Origin: an uncultured bacterium
GTDB lineage: Bacteria; Cyanobacteriota; Vampirovibrionia; Gastranaerophilales; Gastranaerophilaceae
Assembly (NCBI GenBank): GCA_949296245.1
Contig: CASFNW010000031.1
Span: forward strand, 1-46,470
DNA length: 46,470 bases
Reading direction: 5' to 3'
The position numbers and the translations under genes were made by a program. The notes under the pieces are model-generated. The model saw only the letters and a list, made by a program, of their open reading frames with translations. It was not told the origin of the DNA and made no database searches. This document shows positions 8,381-19,166 of this stretch, one piece after another. Numbering within the stretch: position 1 is the stretch's first letter; every line of letters starts with the position of its first letter.

Positions 8381-8409
8381 TTGTAGTACAATATTGTTAT
8401 AGATAGAAT
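8381..8409 (+). promoter_or_regulatory. Probable gyrB promoter
   Basis: TTGTAG (8381-8386), a 17-bp spacer and TAGAAT (8404-8409) lie 28 bp before the gyrB ATG, with a GGGGAAAT ribosome-binding site between. Confidence 0.45.
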
Positions 8410-8434
8410 TTTAGACTTAATTGGGGAAATATAA

Positions 8435-10879
<2,445 letters not shown>

Positions 10880-10905
10880 TTTAATGATTTTATAAAGGCA
10901 AAAGA

Positions 10906-10939
10906 AAAAGAGCTGAAAATAAGAAATTTCAGCTCTTTT
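10906..10939 (+). terminator. gyrB terminator
   Basis: A perfect 13-bp stem (10906-10918 with 10927-10939), A-rich on the left and ending TTTTA, starts 26 bp past the gyrB stop. Confidence 0.85.
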
Positions 10940-10958
10940 ATGCTTTCTAATATACAGT

Positions 10959-11027
10959 TTAATCAGCATATCCATGTTCTTGTGCCCATTTATCCGTATC
11001 AAATTCTGAATCAAATGATTCTATAAC
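10959..11027 (-). pseudogene. Tail of a small protein inside a repeat
   Basis: 23 codons ending DTDKWAQEHGYAD-stop, with no start codon. The same tail (DTDKWAQEHGAKD) occurs at 25331-25372 in an inverted copy of the surrounding repeat. Upstream the frame is broken. It is probably the remnant of a small gene carried by, or the target of, the repeat. Its identity is unknown. Confidence 0.4.
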
Positions 11028-11043
11028 CGCTCATTAAATTGAC

Positions 11044-11176
11044 AGCAGGTGTTTTAGCCGTAGTTACTCTTTAGGAAATACTGAATCAATTTTTTACAAG
11101 TGTTTGCATAAAGTTCTTGCATAAAGCATATAAAATGTCTTATAGTAAAAATTCTATACATAATTTACTGTTATCT
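11044..11176 (+). repeat. 133-bp repeat, copy 1
   Basis: Bases 11044-11142 (99 bp) are identical by eye to the reverse complement of 25231-25329. Bases 11143-11176 then match 25171-25204. The second copy carries 26 extra bases between the two blocks. Both copies abut the KWAQEHG fragment. No transposase or terminal repeats are seen. Confidence 0.85.
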
Positions 11177-11286
11177 TTGTACGTAATATATATACAATTC
11201 TGAGCCTTTAATCGTACATTAAAGGATATTCAAATATTTACGGCTGTACCTCGCCTGTATCTAAAGCACGAATCTAAAAAACAATA

Positions 11287-11320
11287 GATTATTCAGTCGT
11301 TTCACTCCTTCAGAATGACG
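11287..11320 (+). repeat. 34-bp intergenic repeat, copy 1
   Basis: This stretch matches 41319-41352 at 32 of 34 positions, sharing TCAGTCGTTTCAC and CTTCAGAATGACG. It is followed by an inverted CTGTCATTCTGAGGTG, so the unit can fold. Similar short repeats occur widely between bacterial genes. Confidence 0.65.
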
Positions 11321-11434
11321 AAAATCTGTCATTCTGAGGTGTCAGCCGAAGAATCTATATACCTAGAGCATTGGCACACTTAATTCAACTTCACAGCCGC
11401 TCAAAATCCGCTACATAATAAATGTTATCAATAT

Positions 11435-11467
11435 AAAATCCCCTGATAAAAATATCAGGGGATTTTT
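11435..11467. terminator. Terminator of the ferritin-like gene (bidirectional)
   Basis: A 14-bp perfect stem (11435-11448 with 11453-11466) closes an AAAA loop, with T-runs in both directions, 14 bp past the stop of the - strand gene. Confidence 0.85.
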
Positions 11468-11479
11468 GCTATTGTCAGG

Positions 11480-12787
11480 CTATACACATTCGTGTTCTAT
11501 TTCTTCTTCATCCATCATTTCATTCATTTCTTCTATCGTAATGGTATCAGGAGCCTGTGCAATATCTTCAAGTCCTTTTTCCAGAAGTTCAAGCTGTTTT
11601 TTCTTAAGCTTTTTATCTGCAATTACCAAATCTCTGCCTTTTGCAGCAGTTATTATTTGTATTGTCATTTCTGTAGGAGAACCTTCTTCACCGACTTTTT
11701 CCTGAATTTCATAACTCGGCCAATCATCCGGCAGATTATCTATTTCCGTATAGCCCATTTTTGTATCAAGACGTTTTTGAATTTCATTTTCAAGTATGTT
11801 TGTTACATATTCTTTTTGCGACATAAACCTGCACGGAAGTACGACTTTTGTGCCGATTACTTCTTCAGGGTCACGTTTTTCGTATTTTTTAAATAAGTTT
11901 GCGGCAATTTGTAAATGACCTATTTCGTAGTCAAGGAACATTTCCCAGATTTTTTTAATTCTGTCGTTTTCTTCATCTTCCATACAGTTGTAGTATGTAC
12001 AGACTTCCACAAACTCGTGTAAAAGCAGTTTTTCATACCATGATTCTGTCGGGTCAATTAAAGACTCGTACATTGTAACGTGTTCTTCTTCTACATCTTT
12101 AATTTCCGCATAAGTTTCTCTTATGCACTGGTTTCCGTATTCCATACCGTGTTCGGCATAATAGTTGTGTGTCTGCTGTTCACCTGCAACAAGTGTATAT
12201 ATGTTTACCTTTGTCTGAGGGTCGGCAGTTGCTTTATCATAAGGCTTTCTTAGTCTTATTCTGTTATCGTTATGGTGATTCTGTGTCGGTCTGCTGAGCA
12301 TAATATCAGTCTGCCCCTGCACAATATCATTAGGGCTTATGCCGTGTTCAAGATATGCCCACTGGCTGTATCTGTACAGGTGATCAAAGTCTTCTAACAA
12401 ACCAAAATCAAATGTTTCTTTTACATAATCATCCGGCTCATTCTGCGCCATCCAGGCTGTTAAATCTACTGCAACCTGTTCATACCCAAGCGTTGTTTCT
12501 AGCACTGACTGATCAGCAGGCGTGAGCCAGTTTACGGTTGTCTGCTGCATATCTTCAATACGTCTTGTTTGTGCAAGAAATTTATTGACCTCGGTATCAT
12601 TGCAGTTTCTGGCAAAATTGTGTTTAAAATTCCACGCCTCTACTTCTATACCGTTCATAAGTATTTGACGTGTTCTTGTATAGCAGTCTACTTCTGTTTT
12701 GTTAAACGGCTTTTTGGCAATTTCATGCCAGCTTCGTATTTGTTTTTCTATGGGTGTTCCCTTTTCTAATAATGGATTAAAAGTCAT
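11480..12787 (-). CDS. Large ferritin-like (rubrerythrin-type) protein
   Basis: 435 residues. The central part (about 195-300) reads as a ferritin-like four-helix bundle with diiron-type ligands: E203 and H207 (AGEQQTHNYY), E233xxH236 (EEEH), an EFVEVCTYYN helix (E258, E261), and E288xxH291 (EIGHLQ). N-terminal helices carry further Glu/His pairs (E132, H136), and the C-terminal 100 residues are acidic and Lys-rich. This is far longer than a rubrerythrin (about 190) and lacks its rubredoxin Cys4 site. Related long ferritin-like proteins occur in anaerobes; a role in oxygen, peroxide or iron handling is inference. It has a good AGAAAGG site and its own terminator. Confidence 0.65.
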   Translation of the reverse strand: MTFNPLLEKGTPIEKQIRSWHEIAKKPFNKTEVDCYTRTRQILMNGIEVEAWNFKHNFARNCNDTEVNKFLAQTRRIEDMQQTTVNWLTPADQSVLETTLGYEQVAVDLTAWMAQNEPDDYVKETFDFGLLEDFDHLYRYSQWAYLEHGISPNDIVQGQTDIMLSRPTQNHHNDNRIRLRKPYDKATADPQTKVNIYTLVAGEQQTHNYYAEHGMEYGNQCIRETYAEIKDVEEEHVTMYESLIDPTESWYEKLLLHEFVEVCTYYNCMEDEENDRIKKIWEMFLDYEIGHLQIAANLFKKYEKRDPEEVIGTKVVLPCRFMSQKEYVTNILENEIQKRLDTKMGYTEIDNLPDDWPSYEIQEKVGEEGSPTEMTIQIITAAKGRDLVIADKKLKKKQLELLEKGLEDIAQAPDTITIEEMNEMMDEEEIEHECV

Positions 12788-12813
12788 TTTTTACCTTTCT
12801 CTATTTATGTAAA

Positions 12814-12850
12814 AACAAGCCCTAATCAGTGAATTAGTAAGGACTTGTTT
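12814..12850 (-). terminator. proC terminator
   Basis: AAACAAGTCC pairs with its partner around an inner CTAAT/ATTAG stem and is followed by a T-run on the - strand, between proC and the ferritin-like gene. Confidence 0.6.
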
Positions 12851-12892
12851 AAAGAATAATAGATAATCTATGATTTTTAATCACCTGAAATA

Positions 12893-13705
12893 TTACAATT
12901 GCTTACCCATAAGTTTTGATTTTTCAGCGGTTTTTTCAACAGTTTCGAAAAGAATATCAGATATATTGCTTTCGTTTAAGACTTTATTGCCTTCCGCTGT
13001 TGTACCACCGGGAGTAGTAACATTTGTAATAAGCTGTTGTGGTTCAACACCTGATTCAAGTATCATTTTGGCAGATCCGAGAGCTGTCTGGGCGGAGAGC
13101 AATAGTGCTGCTTTATAGTCCAAACCCAGTTTTTCACCGGCTTTTGCAATTGCATCAATTATATAGTAATAAAAAGCAGGGCCTGAGCCGCTAACACCGG
13201 TAATGGCATCAATGTCTTTTTCCTGTGCCTTTACTACTTTTCCGACACTTTCAAAAATTTTAACAACTGTGTCATAATCTTCTTCAGAGGCGTGTTCACC
13301 TTTACAAACAGCGCTCATTCCTTCTGCCAGAAGTGCAGGAGTATTTGGCATAACACGCACAACTCTTGCTTCTTTTTCAAGAATTTCTTCAACTCTAGAT
13401 GACGATATGCCTGCTGCTATTGTGACGATAAGTTTTGTATTGTCTATTCTGTCTTCTATTTCTGTTAAAACATCTTTTACAACAAACGGTTTTACCGCAA
13501 GCAGTATAATATCAGCATCAGCAGCAGCTTCTCGATTATTGTGCACCATTTTTATACCGAGTTCTTTTTCTATTTTATGCGCATAGTCCTTATTTGGCTC
13601 TGATGCAATAATGTGACTTTTATCAAAAAGGCCTGATTTTAAAAGACCTTTTATTATTGCTGTAGCCATTTTGCCTGCACCAATAAACCCGATTGTTTTA
13701 TCCAT
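12893..13705 (-). CDS. proC: Pyrroline-5-carboxylate reductase
   Basis: Last step of proline synthesis: NAD(P)H reduction of 1-pyrroline-5-carboxylate to L-proline, in the cytoplasm. At 270 residues it has the usual length. The N-terminal Rossmann motif is IGFIGAGKMATAI (5-17), with VVRVMPNTPALLAEGMSA in the middle and the diagnostic C-terminal GSGPAFYYYIIDAI and NVTTPGGTTAEG. AAAGGT lies 7 bases before the ATG. It diverges from rpmH across 102 bp and is not next to proA/proB. Confidence 0.96.
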   Translation of the reverse strand: MDKTIGFIGAGKMATAIIKGLLKSGLFDKSHIIASEPNKDYAHKIEKELGIKMVHNNREAAADADIILLAVKPFVVKDVLTEIEDRIDNTKLIVTIAAGISSSRVEEILEKEARVVRVMPNTPALLAEGMSAVCKGEHASEEDYDTVVKIFESVGKVVKAQEKDIDAITGVSGSGPAFYYYIIDAIAKAGEKLGLDYKAALLLSAQTALGSAKMILESGVEPQQLITNVTTPGGTTAEGNKVLNESNISDILFETVEKTAEKSKLMGKQL

Positions 13706-13741
13706 AGTGTAAACCTTTATTAACTCTTATTCTGTCTGCAT

Positions 13742-13770
13742 TTGACAATTGTTTTTGTCTTTTTTATCAT
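13742..13770 (+). promoter_or_regulatory. rpmH promoter
   Basis: TTGACA (13742-13747), a 17-bp spacer and TATCAT (13765-13770). An alternative extended -10 TGA-TATAAC overlaps downstream (13770-13778). Either gives a short leader before rpmH. Confidence 0.55.
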
Positions 13771-13807
13771 GATATAACGCAAAAAAATTAATTCAAGGAG
13801 CAATAAA

Positions 13808-13960
13808 ATGAGACGTACATTAGAAGGAACAAAAAGAAAAAGACAAAACGTCAGCGGTTTTAGAGCCAGAATGGCAACACCGGGCGGAAGAACAGTTATG
13901 AACAGAAGAAGAGCAAAAGGCCGTCATAGATTGGCTATTCAAGCTAAGAAAAGAGCTTAA
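13808..13960 (+). CDS. rpmH: 50S ribosomal protein L34
   Basis: A 50-residue, very basic protein beginning [20 protein letters not shown] and continuing with [20 protein letters not shown], the standard L34 sequence. It sits in the large ribosomal subunit. AAGGAG lies seven bases before the ATG. As in most bacteria it precedes rnpA, but a hairpin lies between the two and hisD, rather than yidC, follows. Confidence 0.97.
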   Translation: MRRTLEGTKRKRQNVSGFRARMATPGGRTVMNRRRAKGRHRLAIQAKKRA

Positions 13961-13987
13961 TTTACTCTTACAGTCTTAAAAGTTTAA

Positions 13988-14036
13988 AAAACAGACCTGC
14001 CGTCACAGACTGTGCAGGTCTGTTTTAGTTTAAAGA
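13988..14036 (+). terminator. Hairpin between rpmH and rnpA
   Basis: A perfect 13-bp stem (13988-14000 with 14024-14036) with a 23-nt loop and only a modest T stretch ends 5 bp before the rnpA ATG. It looks like an attenuating terminator that would make rpmH mRNA more abundant than rnpA, or a structure that limits access to the weak rnpA ribosome-binding site. Confidence 0.6.
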
Positions 14037-14041
14037 GAAAA

Positions 14042-14404
14042 ATGCTTCCTAAAAAATACAGATTAAAAAATACAAAGGCTTTTGATGCCACATATAAAAA
14101 CCACAGAATTGTGTCAGATTCTCACATTATTATTTATATTGGAAAAGAGAAAAAAGACCCGTCTTCTGCTACGAAATTCGGCTTTGTCGTAAGCAAGAAG
14201 TATCACAAACGTGCAACAAAAAGAAACAGAATAAAACGGCTTTTGAGAGAATGCGTAAGACTTTCTATAAAAAACAATAAACTGGGTAATCTTGATAAAT
14301 ATATGTCTTTTATCCTTATGCCCAGAGTCTGTGATACAAATTATTCTCTAAAACTTAAAGATATTGAAAATTCATTTTACAAACTCACAGAAAGGATAAA
14401 ATGA
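14042..14404 (+). CDS. rnpA: Ribonuclease P protein component
   Basis: Protein subunit of RNase P, which helps the RNA subunit mature tRNA 5' ends. From the ATG at 14042 it has 120 residues starting MLPKKYRLKN. A GTG ten codons earlier lies inside the preceding hairpin and is unlikely. The RNR signature KKYHKRATKRNRIKRLLREC (about 55-74) is intact, preceded by the FGFVVSKK strand. Its stop overlaps the hisD start (ATGA), so hisD is translationally coupled. Confidence 0.95.
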   Translation: MLPKKYRLKNTKAFDATYKNHRIVSDSHIIIYIGKEKKDPSSATKFGFVVSKKYHKRATKRNRIKRLLRECVRLSIKNNKLGNLDKYMSFILMPRVCDTNYSLKLKDIENSFYKLTERIK

Positions 14405-15642
14405 AAATATACAATTACAACGATATTCCGGAAGAATTTTTTTCAAATATTGAATTTGAAACCATTGAAAGTGTGAATGAAATTATTGAAGATGTAAAAA
14501 GAAGCGGCGATGGGGCACTTATAAAGTACTCCAGAAAATTCGGCGACGGAATGATTGATTCTCTTGAAGTTACAGAAGCTGAAATAAAAAATGCTTACAA
14601 AAATGTAGACAAAAAGACTATTGATGCAATAAAAACAGCAATCAAAAACGTACAAATGTTTGCACAAAATCAACTTGATTGTATAAAAAATCTGGATACA
14701 GAATGTGACGGAATAAAACTCGGCCACAGAATTATTCCGATAAAAAAAGCCGGATGCTACATACCGGGCGGGAACTATCCTCTGCCAAGCACGGCAATTA
14801 TGACAATCGTGCCGGCAAAAACTGCCGGGGTTGAAACAGTTATTGCATGTTCTCCAAAAATCAAAGATGTGACAATAGTTGCGTGTGATTTGGCAGGTGC
14901 AGATAAAATTTACAGAGTCGGAGGAGTTCAGGCTATAGCAGCAATGGCTTACGGTACTGAAAGTGTACACCGTGTTGATAAAATAGTCGGACCGGGCAAC
15001 AAATTTGTGACAGCCGCAAAAAAACAGATTTACGGAGATTGCGGAATAGATTTTCTGGCTGGCCCGTCAGAAGTTCTTATTGTTGCTGATGAAACAGCAA
15101 ATGCAGAGTTTGTAGCTGCAGATATGCTTGCCCAGTGTGAACACGACAAAGACGCACGTGCTTATTTAATCTGTTTTTCGCAAAAATTTGCAAAAGAAGT
15201 GGACAAATATGCAAAAGAAATGCTAAAACAGCTAAAAACCGCTGAAATTGCTAAAATATCTTACGAAAAATCTTTTGCGGTTGTTGTTGATAATATAGAA
15301 CAGGCTGTTGAAATATCTGAAAGACGTGCACCTGAACATCTTGAACTGTGTATAAAAAATGCGCAGGAAACTATGGCAATGTTTACAAATTACGGTTCTC
15401 TTTTTATAGGAAATTATTCTGCTGAAGTCTTTGGAGATTATTGCGCCGGCACAAATCACACTCTGCCTACAAACATGGTAGCAAGATATTCCGGAGGACT
15501 GAGTGTATTTGATTTTATCAAAATTCAAACCTATCAATATGTGGATAAAATGAGTGCTAAAAATCTGGCAAAAACAGCTTCGATTATTGCAGAAAATGAA
15601 GGACTTTATGCCCACAAAAATGCAGCTGATATAAGATCATAG
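14401..15642 (+). CDS. hisD: Histidinol dehydrogenase
   Basis: Catalyses the last two steps of histidine synthesis, L-histidinol to L-histidine, with two NAD+ and a zinc ion. The 413 residues include GPGNKFVTAAKKQIYG, GIDFLAGPSEVLIVAD and the zinc ligands Q245, H248, D346 (GDYCAGTNHTLPT) and H405 (GLYAHKNA); the base is in the RAPEHLEL motif. All key residues are present. No other his gene is in view; coupling to rnpA through an ATGA overlap is unusual and suggests a scattered his pathway. Confidence 0.96.
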   Translation: MKIYNYNDIPEEFFSNIEFETIESVNEIIEDVKRSGDGALIKYSRKFGDGMIDSLEVTEAEIKNAYKNVDKKTIDAIKTAIKNVQMFAQNQLDCIKNLDTECDGIKLGHRIIPIKKAGCYIPGGNYPLPSTAIMTIVPAKTAGVETVIACSPKIKDVTIVACDLAGADKIYRVGGVQAIAAMAYGTESVHRVDKIVGPGNKFVTAAKKQIYGDCGIDFLAGPSEVLIVADETANAEFVAADMLAQCEHDKDARAYLICFSQKFAKEVDKYAKEMLKQLKTAEIAKISYEKSFAVVVDNIEQAVEISERRAPEHLELCIKNAQETMAMFTNYGSLFIGNYSAEVFGDYCAGTNHTLPTNMVARYSGGLSVFDFIKIQTYQYVDKMSAKNLAKTASIIAENEGLYAHKNAADIRS

Positions 15643-15742
15643 ATTGTTCGAAAAAATTTGTGATAAGACTCTGTTGAACAAAACAATCCGGTGAATTATT
15701 TTGTGAGAGGAAAATGATGTAAACGAATTTTTCTCGGACAAT
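15643..15742. repeat. 100-bp element with imperfect inverted ends
   Basis: It starts directly after the hisD stop. The left end ATTGTTCGAAAAAATTTG and the inverted right end ATTGTCCGAGAAAAATTCG match at about 15 positions. The left 24 bp recur at 44792-44815, also just downstream of a gene (glnA). It could be a tiny non-autonomous mobile element or a 3'-end structure. Confidence 0.45.
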
Positions 15743-15762
15743 ATTTATTAAAGGTTAATATG

Positions 15763-16769
15763 TTATATGGTCTTCCCCTTGTAATCCATCGCCTTAACCG
15801 TTCCGAGTTTGTGAATATCCTCGTCTGTGCGGTTGCCGTAGATTTTGATTTTATTCAATTCGTTTTCGATGTTGTTAAATTCTTCATCACTTAGTTCAAT
15901 ATCAGCTGCGCCAATGTTTTCTATTACCCTTTCGTCTTTTCTCATGCCCGGAATAGGAACAACATGCGGGTATTTTTTAAGCATCCACGCTAAGGAAATC
16001 TGCGCAGGTGTAATACCCTTTTTATCTGCGACTTCATTTAACAAATCCAATAGCGGCTGGTTTTTCTCAACATTTTCGGGCGCAAATCTTGTAATTACAC
16101 GTCTTACATCATCGCCTTTGTATTGAGTGTTTTTATTATATTTGCCGCTCAAAAAACCTGATGCCATAGGCGAAAATGCTACAAAACCAATGTTTAACTC
16201 TTTGCATAACGGTATAACATCTTTTTCAAACATCCGCTCCATCATTGAATATTCGCTTTGAATGGCAGTTAATGGAGTAATTGCATGGGCTTTTTTAATC
16301 TGTTCGGGTGTCGACTGTGACTGTCCCCAAGCACGGATTTTACCTTCTTTAATAAATTCGCCCATCCAGCCTGCAACTTCTTCGACATTGGAATCTAAAG
16401 GCACTCTGTGTTCATAATAAATATCAATATAATCGGTTTGAAGTCTTTTTAAAGAGTCATTCAACGCATTTGTAACACCTTTTTTGCTTAATTTGCCTTC
16501 GGGAATTTCCTGCCCCGGCTGGAATACAGGAACAAATTTTGTTGTAAGTATAATTTTATCTCTGAAAGGCTTAACGGCTTTGCCTACAAGAGTTTCGTTT
16601 GTATAAGGGCCGTAAGCTTCTGCCGTATCAAACAATGTACAGCCTAAACTTTATGCATAAGTCTAATTGATTCTTCCTCTGCCGGGATTGCACCATAGCC
16701 GTGAGAAAACCCCATACAGCCGATGCCGACAGCAGATACTTCAATATCTCTTAGTTTTCTGTATTTCAT
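15763..16769 (-). pseudogene. Aldo-keto reductase, frameshifted
   Basis: NADPH-dependent oxidoreductase of the aldo-keto reductase superfamily, split by a frameshift. The first 41 codons (MKYRKLRDIEVSAVGIGCMG..., AAGGAG upstream, start 16769) end at a TAG at 16644-16646. The other frame resumes immediately with LGCTLFDTAEAYGPYTNETL and runs 290 more residues to the normal end, with the catalytic Asp and Tyr of FDTAEAYG, Lys in TTKF and His in YYEHRVP. In homologues the join reads approximately MHKAYDLGCT, so about five bases seem missing. This is either a true pseudogene or a sequencing error. It lies 13 bp behind the TetR gene, so it was probably that regulator's target. Confidence 0.85.
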
Positions 16770-16782
16770 AAGTAATTCTCCT

Positions 16783-17244
16783 TTATTTCAAATAAGGTTT
16801 AAATATAGCCGTGAGTTGAACATCGCAAAATCTGTCTGTCCAATCTAACGGTTCAAATTTTCCGTCTGACATGCACCAGCAGAGCATCATTCCGTAAAGT
16901 TCGCTGATTATAATGTGGGTTAACGACTCAATAGGAGTATCTTCTTTAAGTTCCTTTGCGTTTTTCAGAATACTTTCAAGCATTTCGTAATCATAGAACC
17001 ATTTTTTGCTGTCCATTGTTTCCGGTACATTATCAGCAATTTCACCAAACGGTGTTCTGCTGATTTCCATAACAATATCTTCCTTACGTTTGAAATAAAT
17101 ATAGAAAGTCCCTTTTGCAACACCGGCTTTTTTTGTAATATCTTCGACATTTATTGCGTTAAAGCCTTTTTCTTTAATAAGCTCCAACCCAGCGGATATA
17201 AGTTTTCGTTTCGTTTCAATGGCTGATTTTTGTCTTTTATTCAT
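16783..17244 (-). CDS. TetR-family repressor
   Basis: 153-residue regulator. The N-terminal helix-turn-helix is intact: RKLISAGLELIKEKGFNAINVEDITKKAGVAKGTFYIYF split over residues 14-52. The ligand domain is shorter than the usual 110-150 residues but shows no break. Overlapping palindromes at 17288-17318 cover the -35 region of its own promoter, so autorepression and control of the downstream aldo-keto reductase are likely. The inducer is unknown. Confidence 0.9.
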   Translation of the reverse strand: MNKRQKSAIETKRKLISAGLELIKEKGFNAINVEDITKKAGVAKGTFYIYFKRKEDIVMEISRTPFGEIADNVPETMDSKKWFYDYEMLESILKNAKELKEDTPIESLTHIIISELYGMMLCWCMSDGKFEPLDWTDRFCDVQLTAIFKPYLK

Positions 17245-17273
17245 TAAATCACTTGTTTCGTTATTACAAAAAC

Positions 17274-17303
17274 AGTATAATATATTAATTGACTTTGAGT
17301 CAA
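17274..17303 (-). promoter_or_regulatory. tetR promoter
   Basis: On the - strand TTGACT (17298-17303), an 18-bp spacer and TATACT (17274-17279) precede the repressor gene. Confidence 0.6.
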
Positions 17304-17318
17304 TGACTAATGGTCATT
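17288..17318. promoter_or_regulatory. Overlapping palindromic operators
   Basis: ATTGACTTTGAGTCAAT (17288-17304) and AATGACTAATGGTCATT (17302-17318) are perfect inverted repeats sharing three bases. They cover the -35 element of the tetR promoter, as expected for TetR-type autoregulation. Confidence 0.7.
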
Positions 17319-17322
17319 AAAA

Positions 17323-18219
17323 TCACCGGTTATTTTGGAATTTTTCCTGTAATTTCTCTAAAAACAGTTTTGCTGCCGGAGAAAATACCTGATATTTTTT
17401 CCATACAATATCCAAACCTGATTCAAGTTTTGGTGACAAAGGTCTGAAACAAAGATTGCTGTTAGTGGTATTTATAAGCTTGTCAAGAGTAATCGCATAT
17501 CCTATACCGGCATCGACCATTATTGCAGCATTGTATACAAGATTGTAAGTTGCGGAAATATTCAAATGTTCGAATTCTTTGCCAAACCAGTTCAAAAATC
17601 CGCTTTCTGCAGAATATTTTTTTGACATCTGACGTGAGGTTATCAATGGTACGTTGGTAAGGTCTTTAAGCGTTGCAGCATCTTTTTGCGCAAGAACGCT
17701 GTCTTTTCTTGCAATAACGCCCCATACATCTTTATCAGGAAGAGTTATATTATCATATTTTGATAAGTCTATGGGTTGAATTAGGACACCGAAATCCAGC
17801 AATCCTTTATCAAGTTTTTCTGTCACATCTTCCGCATTACCGCTGAATATATGAAATTTTATATCTGGATATTGTGCTTGAATTTCTTTCATAACTTCTG
17901 CGATATGTTTCATGGACTCTGTTTCACCGCAGCCTATATAGATATCTCCGCCTACAATATTTTTTATAGATTGGAACTCAGCCTCTGTTTTTTCAACCAT
18001 GTCAACAATTTCTTCAGCTCTTTTGCGAAGCATCATACCTTCCGGAGTCAAACAAACTCTATATTTGCCCCTTATGAATAATTTTTGCCCCAATTCTTTC
18101 TCCAAATCCTGTAACTGTCTTGAAAGAGTTGGCTGGGTAAGATGCAAAGAATTTGCTGCTGCTGTAATACTGCCCTCTTTTGCCACTGTTAAAAAATATC
18201 TTAAAACTCTGAATTCCAT
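17323..18219 (-). CDS. LysR-family transcriptional regulator
   Basis: 298-residue regulator with the LysR winged helix at the N terminus (MEFRVLRYFLTVAKEGSITA, then AANSLHLTQPTLSRQLQDLE) and a periplasmic-binding-protein-like effector domain from about 90. The start has AAAGGAAC. Its end lies about 5 bp from the operator pair of the TetR gene. LysR regulators next to aldo-keto reductases often control them, but here the TetR gene is nearer. The effector is unknown. Confidence 0.93.
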   Translation of the reverse strand: MEFRVLRYFLTVAKEGSITAAANSLHLTQPTLSRQLQDLEKELGQKLFIRGKYRVCLTPEGMMLRKRAEEIVDMVEKTEAEFQSIKNIVGGDIYIGCGETESMKHIAEVMKEIQAQYPDIKFHIFSGNAEDVTEKLDKGLLDFGVLIQPIDLSKYDNITLPDKDVWGVIARKDSVLAQKDAATLKDLTNVPLITSRQMSKKYSAESGFLNWFGKEFEHLNISATYNLVYNAAIMVDAGIGYAITLDKLINTTNSNLCFRPLSPKLESGLDIVWKKYQVFSPAAKLFLEKLQEKFQNNR

Positions 18220-18698
18220 TTATTTTGTTCCTTTTGTAAATTGTTGTGCACTCAATTTTTACTTATTTTCTATAATAAAACTCTATTTGTAGTTATTTCA
18301 ACTAAAGATGTAGGATATTTACTTCTGAGTAACTTAAAATTCAAATCGCAATGGCAAATTTTTATAATAAAGAAGCATGTGTTCTACAACTTTTTATCTT
18401 TTTTACATAATAGATATTATCAATATACCAAACTTTTCTGATTTTAATTATTTACTCCAGTGTTGTAGTTGCTGCCGGCTAATCTTTTTAATATTTCATA
18501 ATTACTATATGGCACGCTTAGCTCCTCTCATAAAAGCAACATTTAGTGCTTTTATTATGCAGAGACTCTATTTGAACTTAACATTTAGTCAACTCAAAAC
18601 AGAGTTCTTAGTTTAAGCAGGAATCTTTTAATTATTCGTAATTCTAAGCTAATACGTACCCTGCAAGCTGCGAGCTAAATTTTACATTCATCTGCAAA
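18220..18698. other. AT-rich gap without a recognisable gene
   Basis: About 480 bp upstream of the LysR gene. I see short hairpins (for example ATAAAAGCA with TGCTTTTAT near 18531-18555) but no convincing coding sequence or RNA. Confidence 0.5.
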
Positions 18699-18740
18699 TT
18701 TTAAGTTCTAAAGAAAAAATTACACACAGATTACCCACAG
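18699..18740 (+). repeat. 42-bp direct repeat, left boundary of island
   Basis: TTTTAAGTTCTAAAG... ending ATTACCCACAG. It matches 21454-21495 in the same orientation at 38 of 42 positions. The two copies bracket the mobile-element remnants, so they are candidate attachment sites. Each ends with DnaA-box-like TTACCCACA. Confidence 0.65.
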
Positions 18741-18828
18741 TTTTTTGATGATTTTTTATTTATTTTGTACCAGATAATTAATGACAAATAACTCAAAGTA
18801 ACTCCGCCACCCCATAGTATAAAAGCAA

Positions 18829-19077
18829 CTATATTTGATAAAAAGCAGTCAATATATTCAGAACAGGTTCTGCTATTTCTATTAGTACGTAATAATTTTC
18901 TATTGCTCCTGCTTCTTGCAGTTCTCTGGGAAGTTTTACTTTAAGATCATTGGGATTGTAATCAACTGTATCAATCACCGTTGCCCGTAAAATACCATTT
19001 TCTAATCTAACAATGTCTAATAATATTTTTTCTCTGTAATTGACAAGATTTAGAATATCTTGATTTTTAAAATTTCA
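18829..19077 (-). pseudogene. Fragment of an unknown gene
   Basis: An open frame of about 80 codons on the - strand (ILLDIVRLENGILRATVIDT, then VDYNPNDLKVKLPRELQEAG, ending LTAFYQI-stop) has normal amino-acid composition but no start codon; a stop precedes it in frame. It appears to be the 3' part of a decayed gene in the island. No family recognised. Confidence 0.45.
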
Positions 19078-19166
19078 ATTATTTCATAATAGCTAATATA
19101 AATTAAATAACTAAAAAAAACTCCACCTCCAGCTATAATATATATAATTAAGTCTAGCAACAAATA

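Noticed and set aside
18721..18740. TTACCCACA boxes as a replication origin
   Set aside because: Only two or three near-matches to DnaA boxes at each repeat, no AT-rich unwinding region with regular spacing, and no dnaA or dnaN gene nearby.
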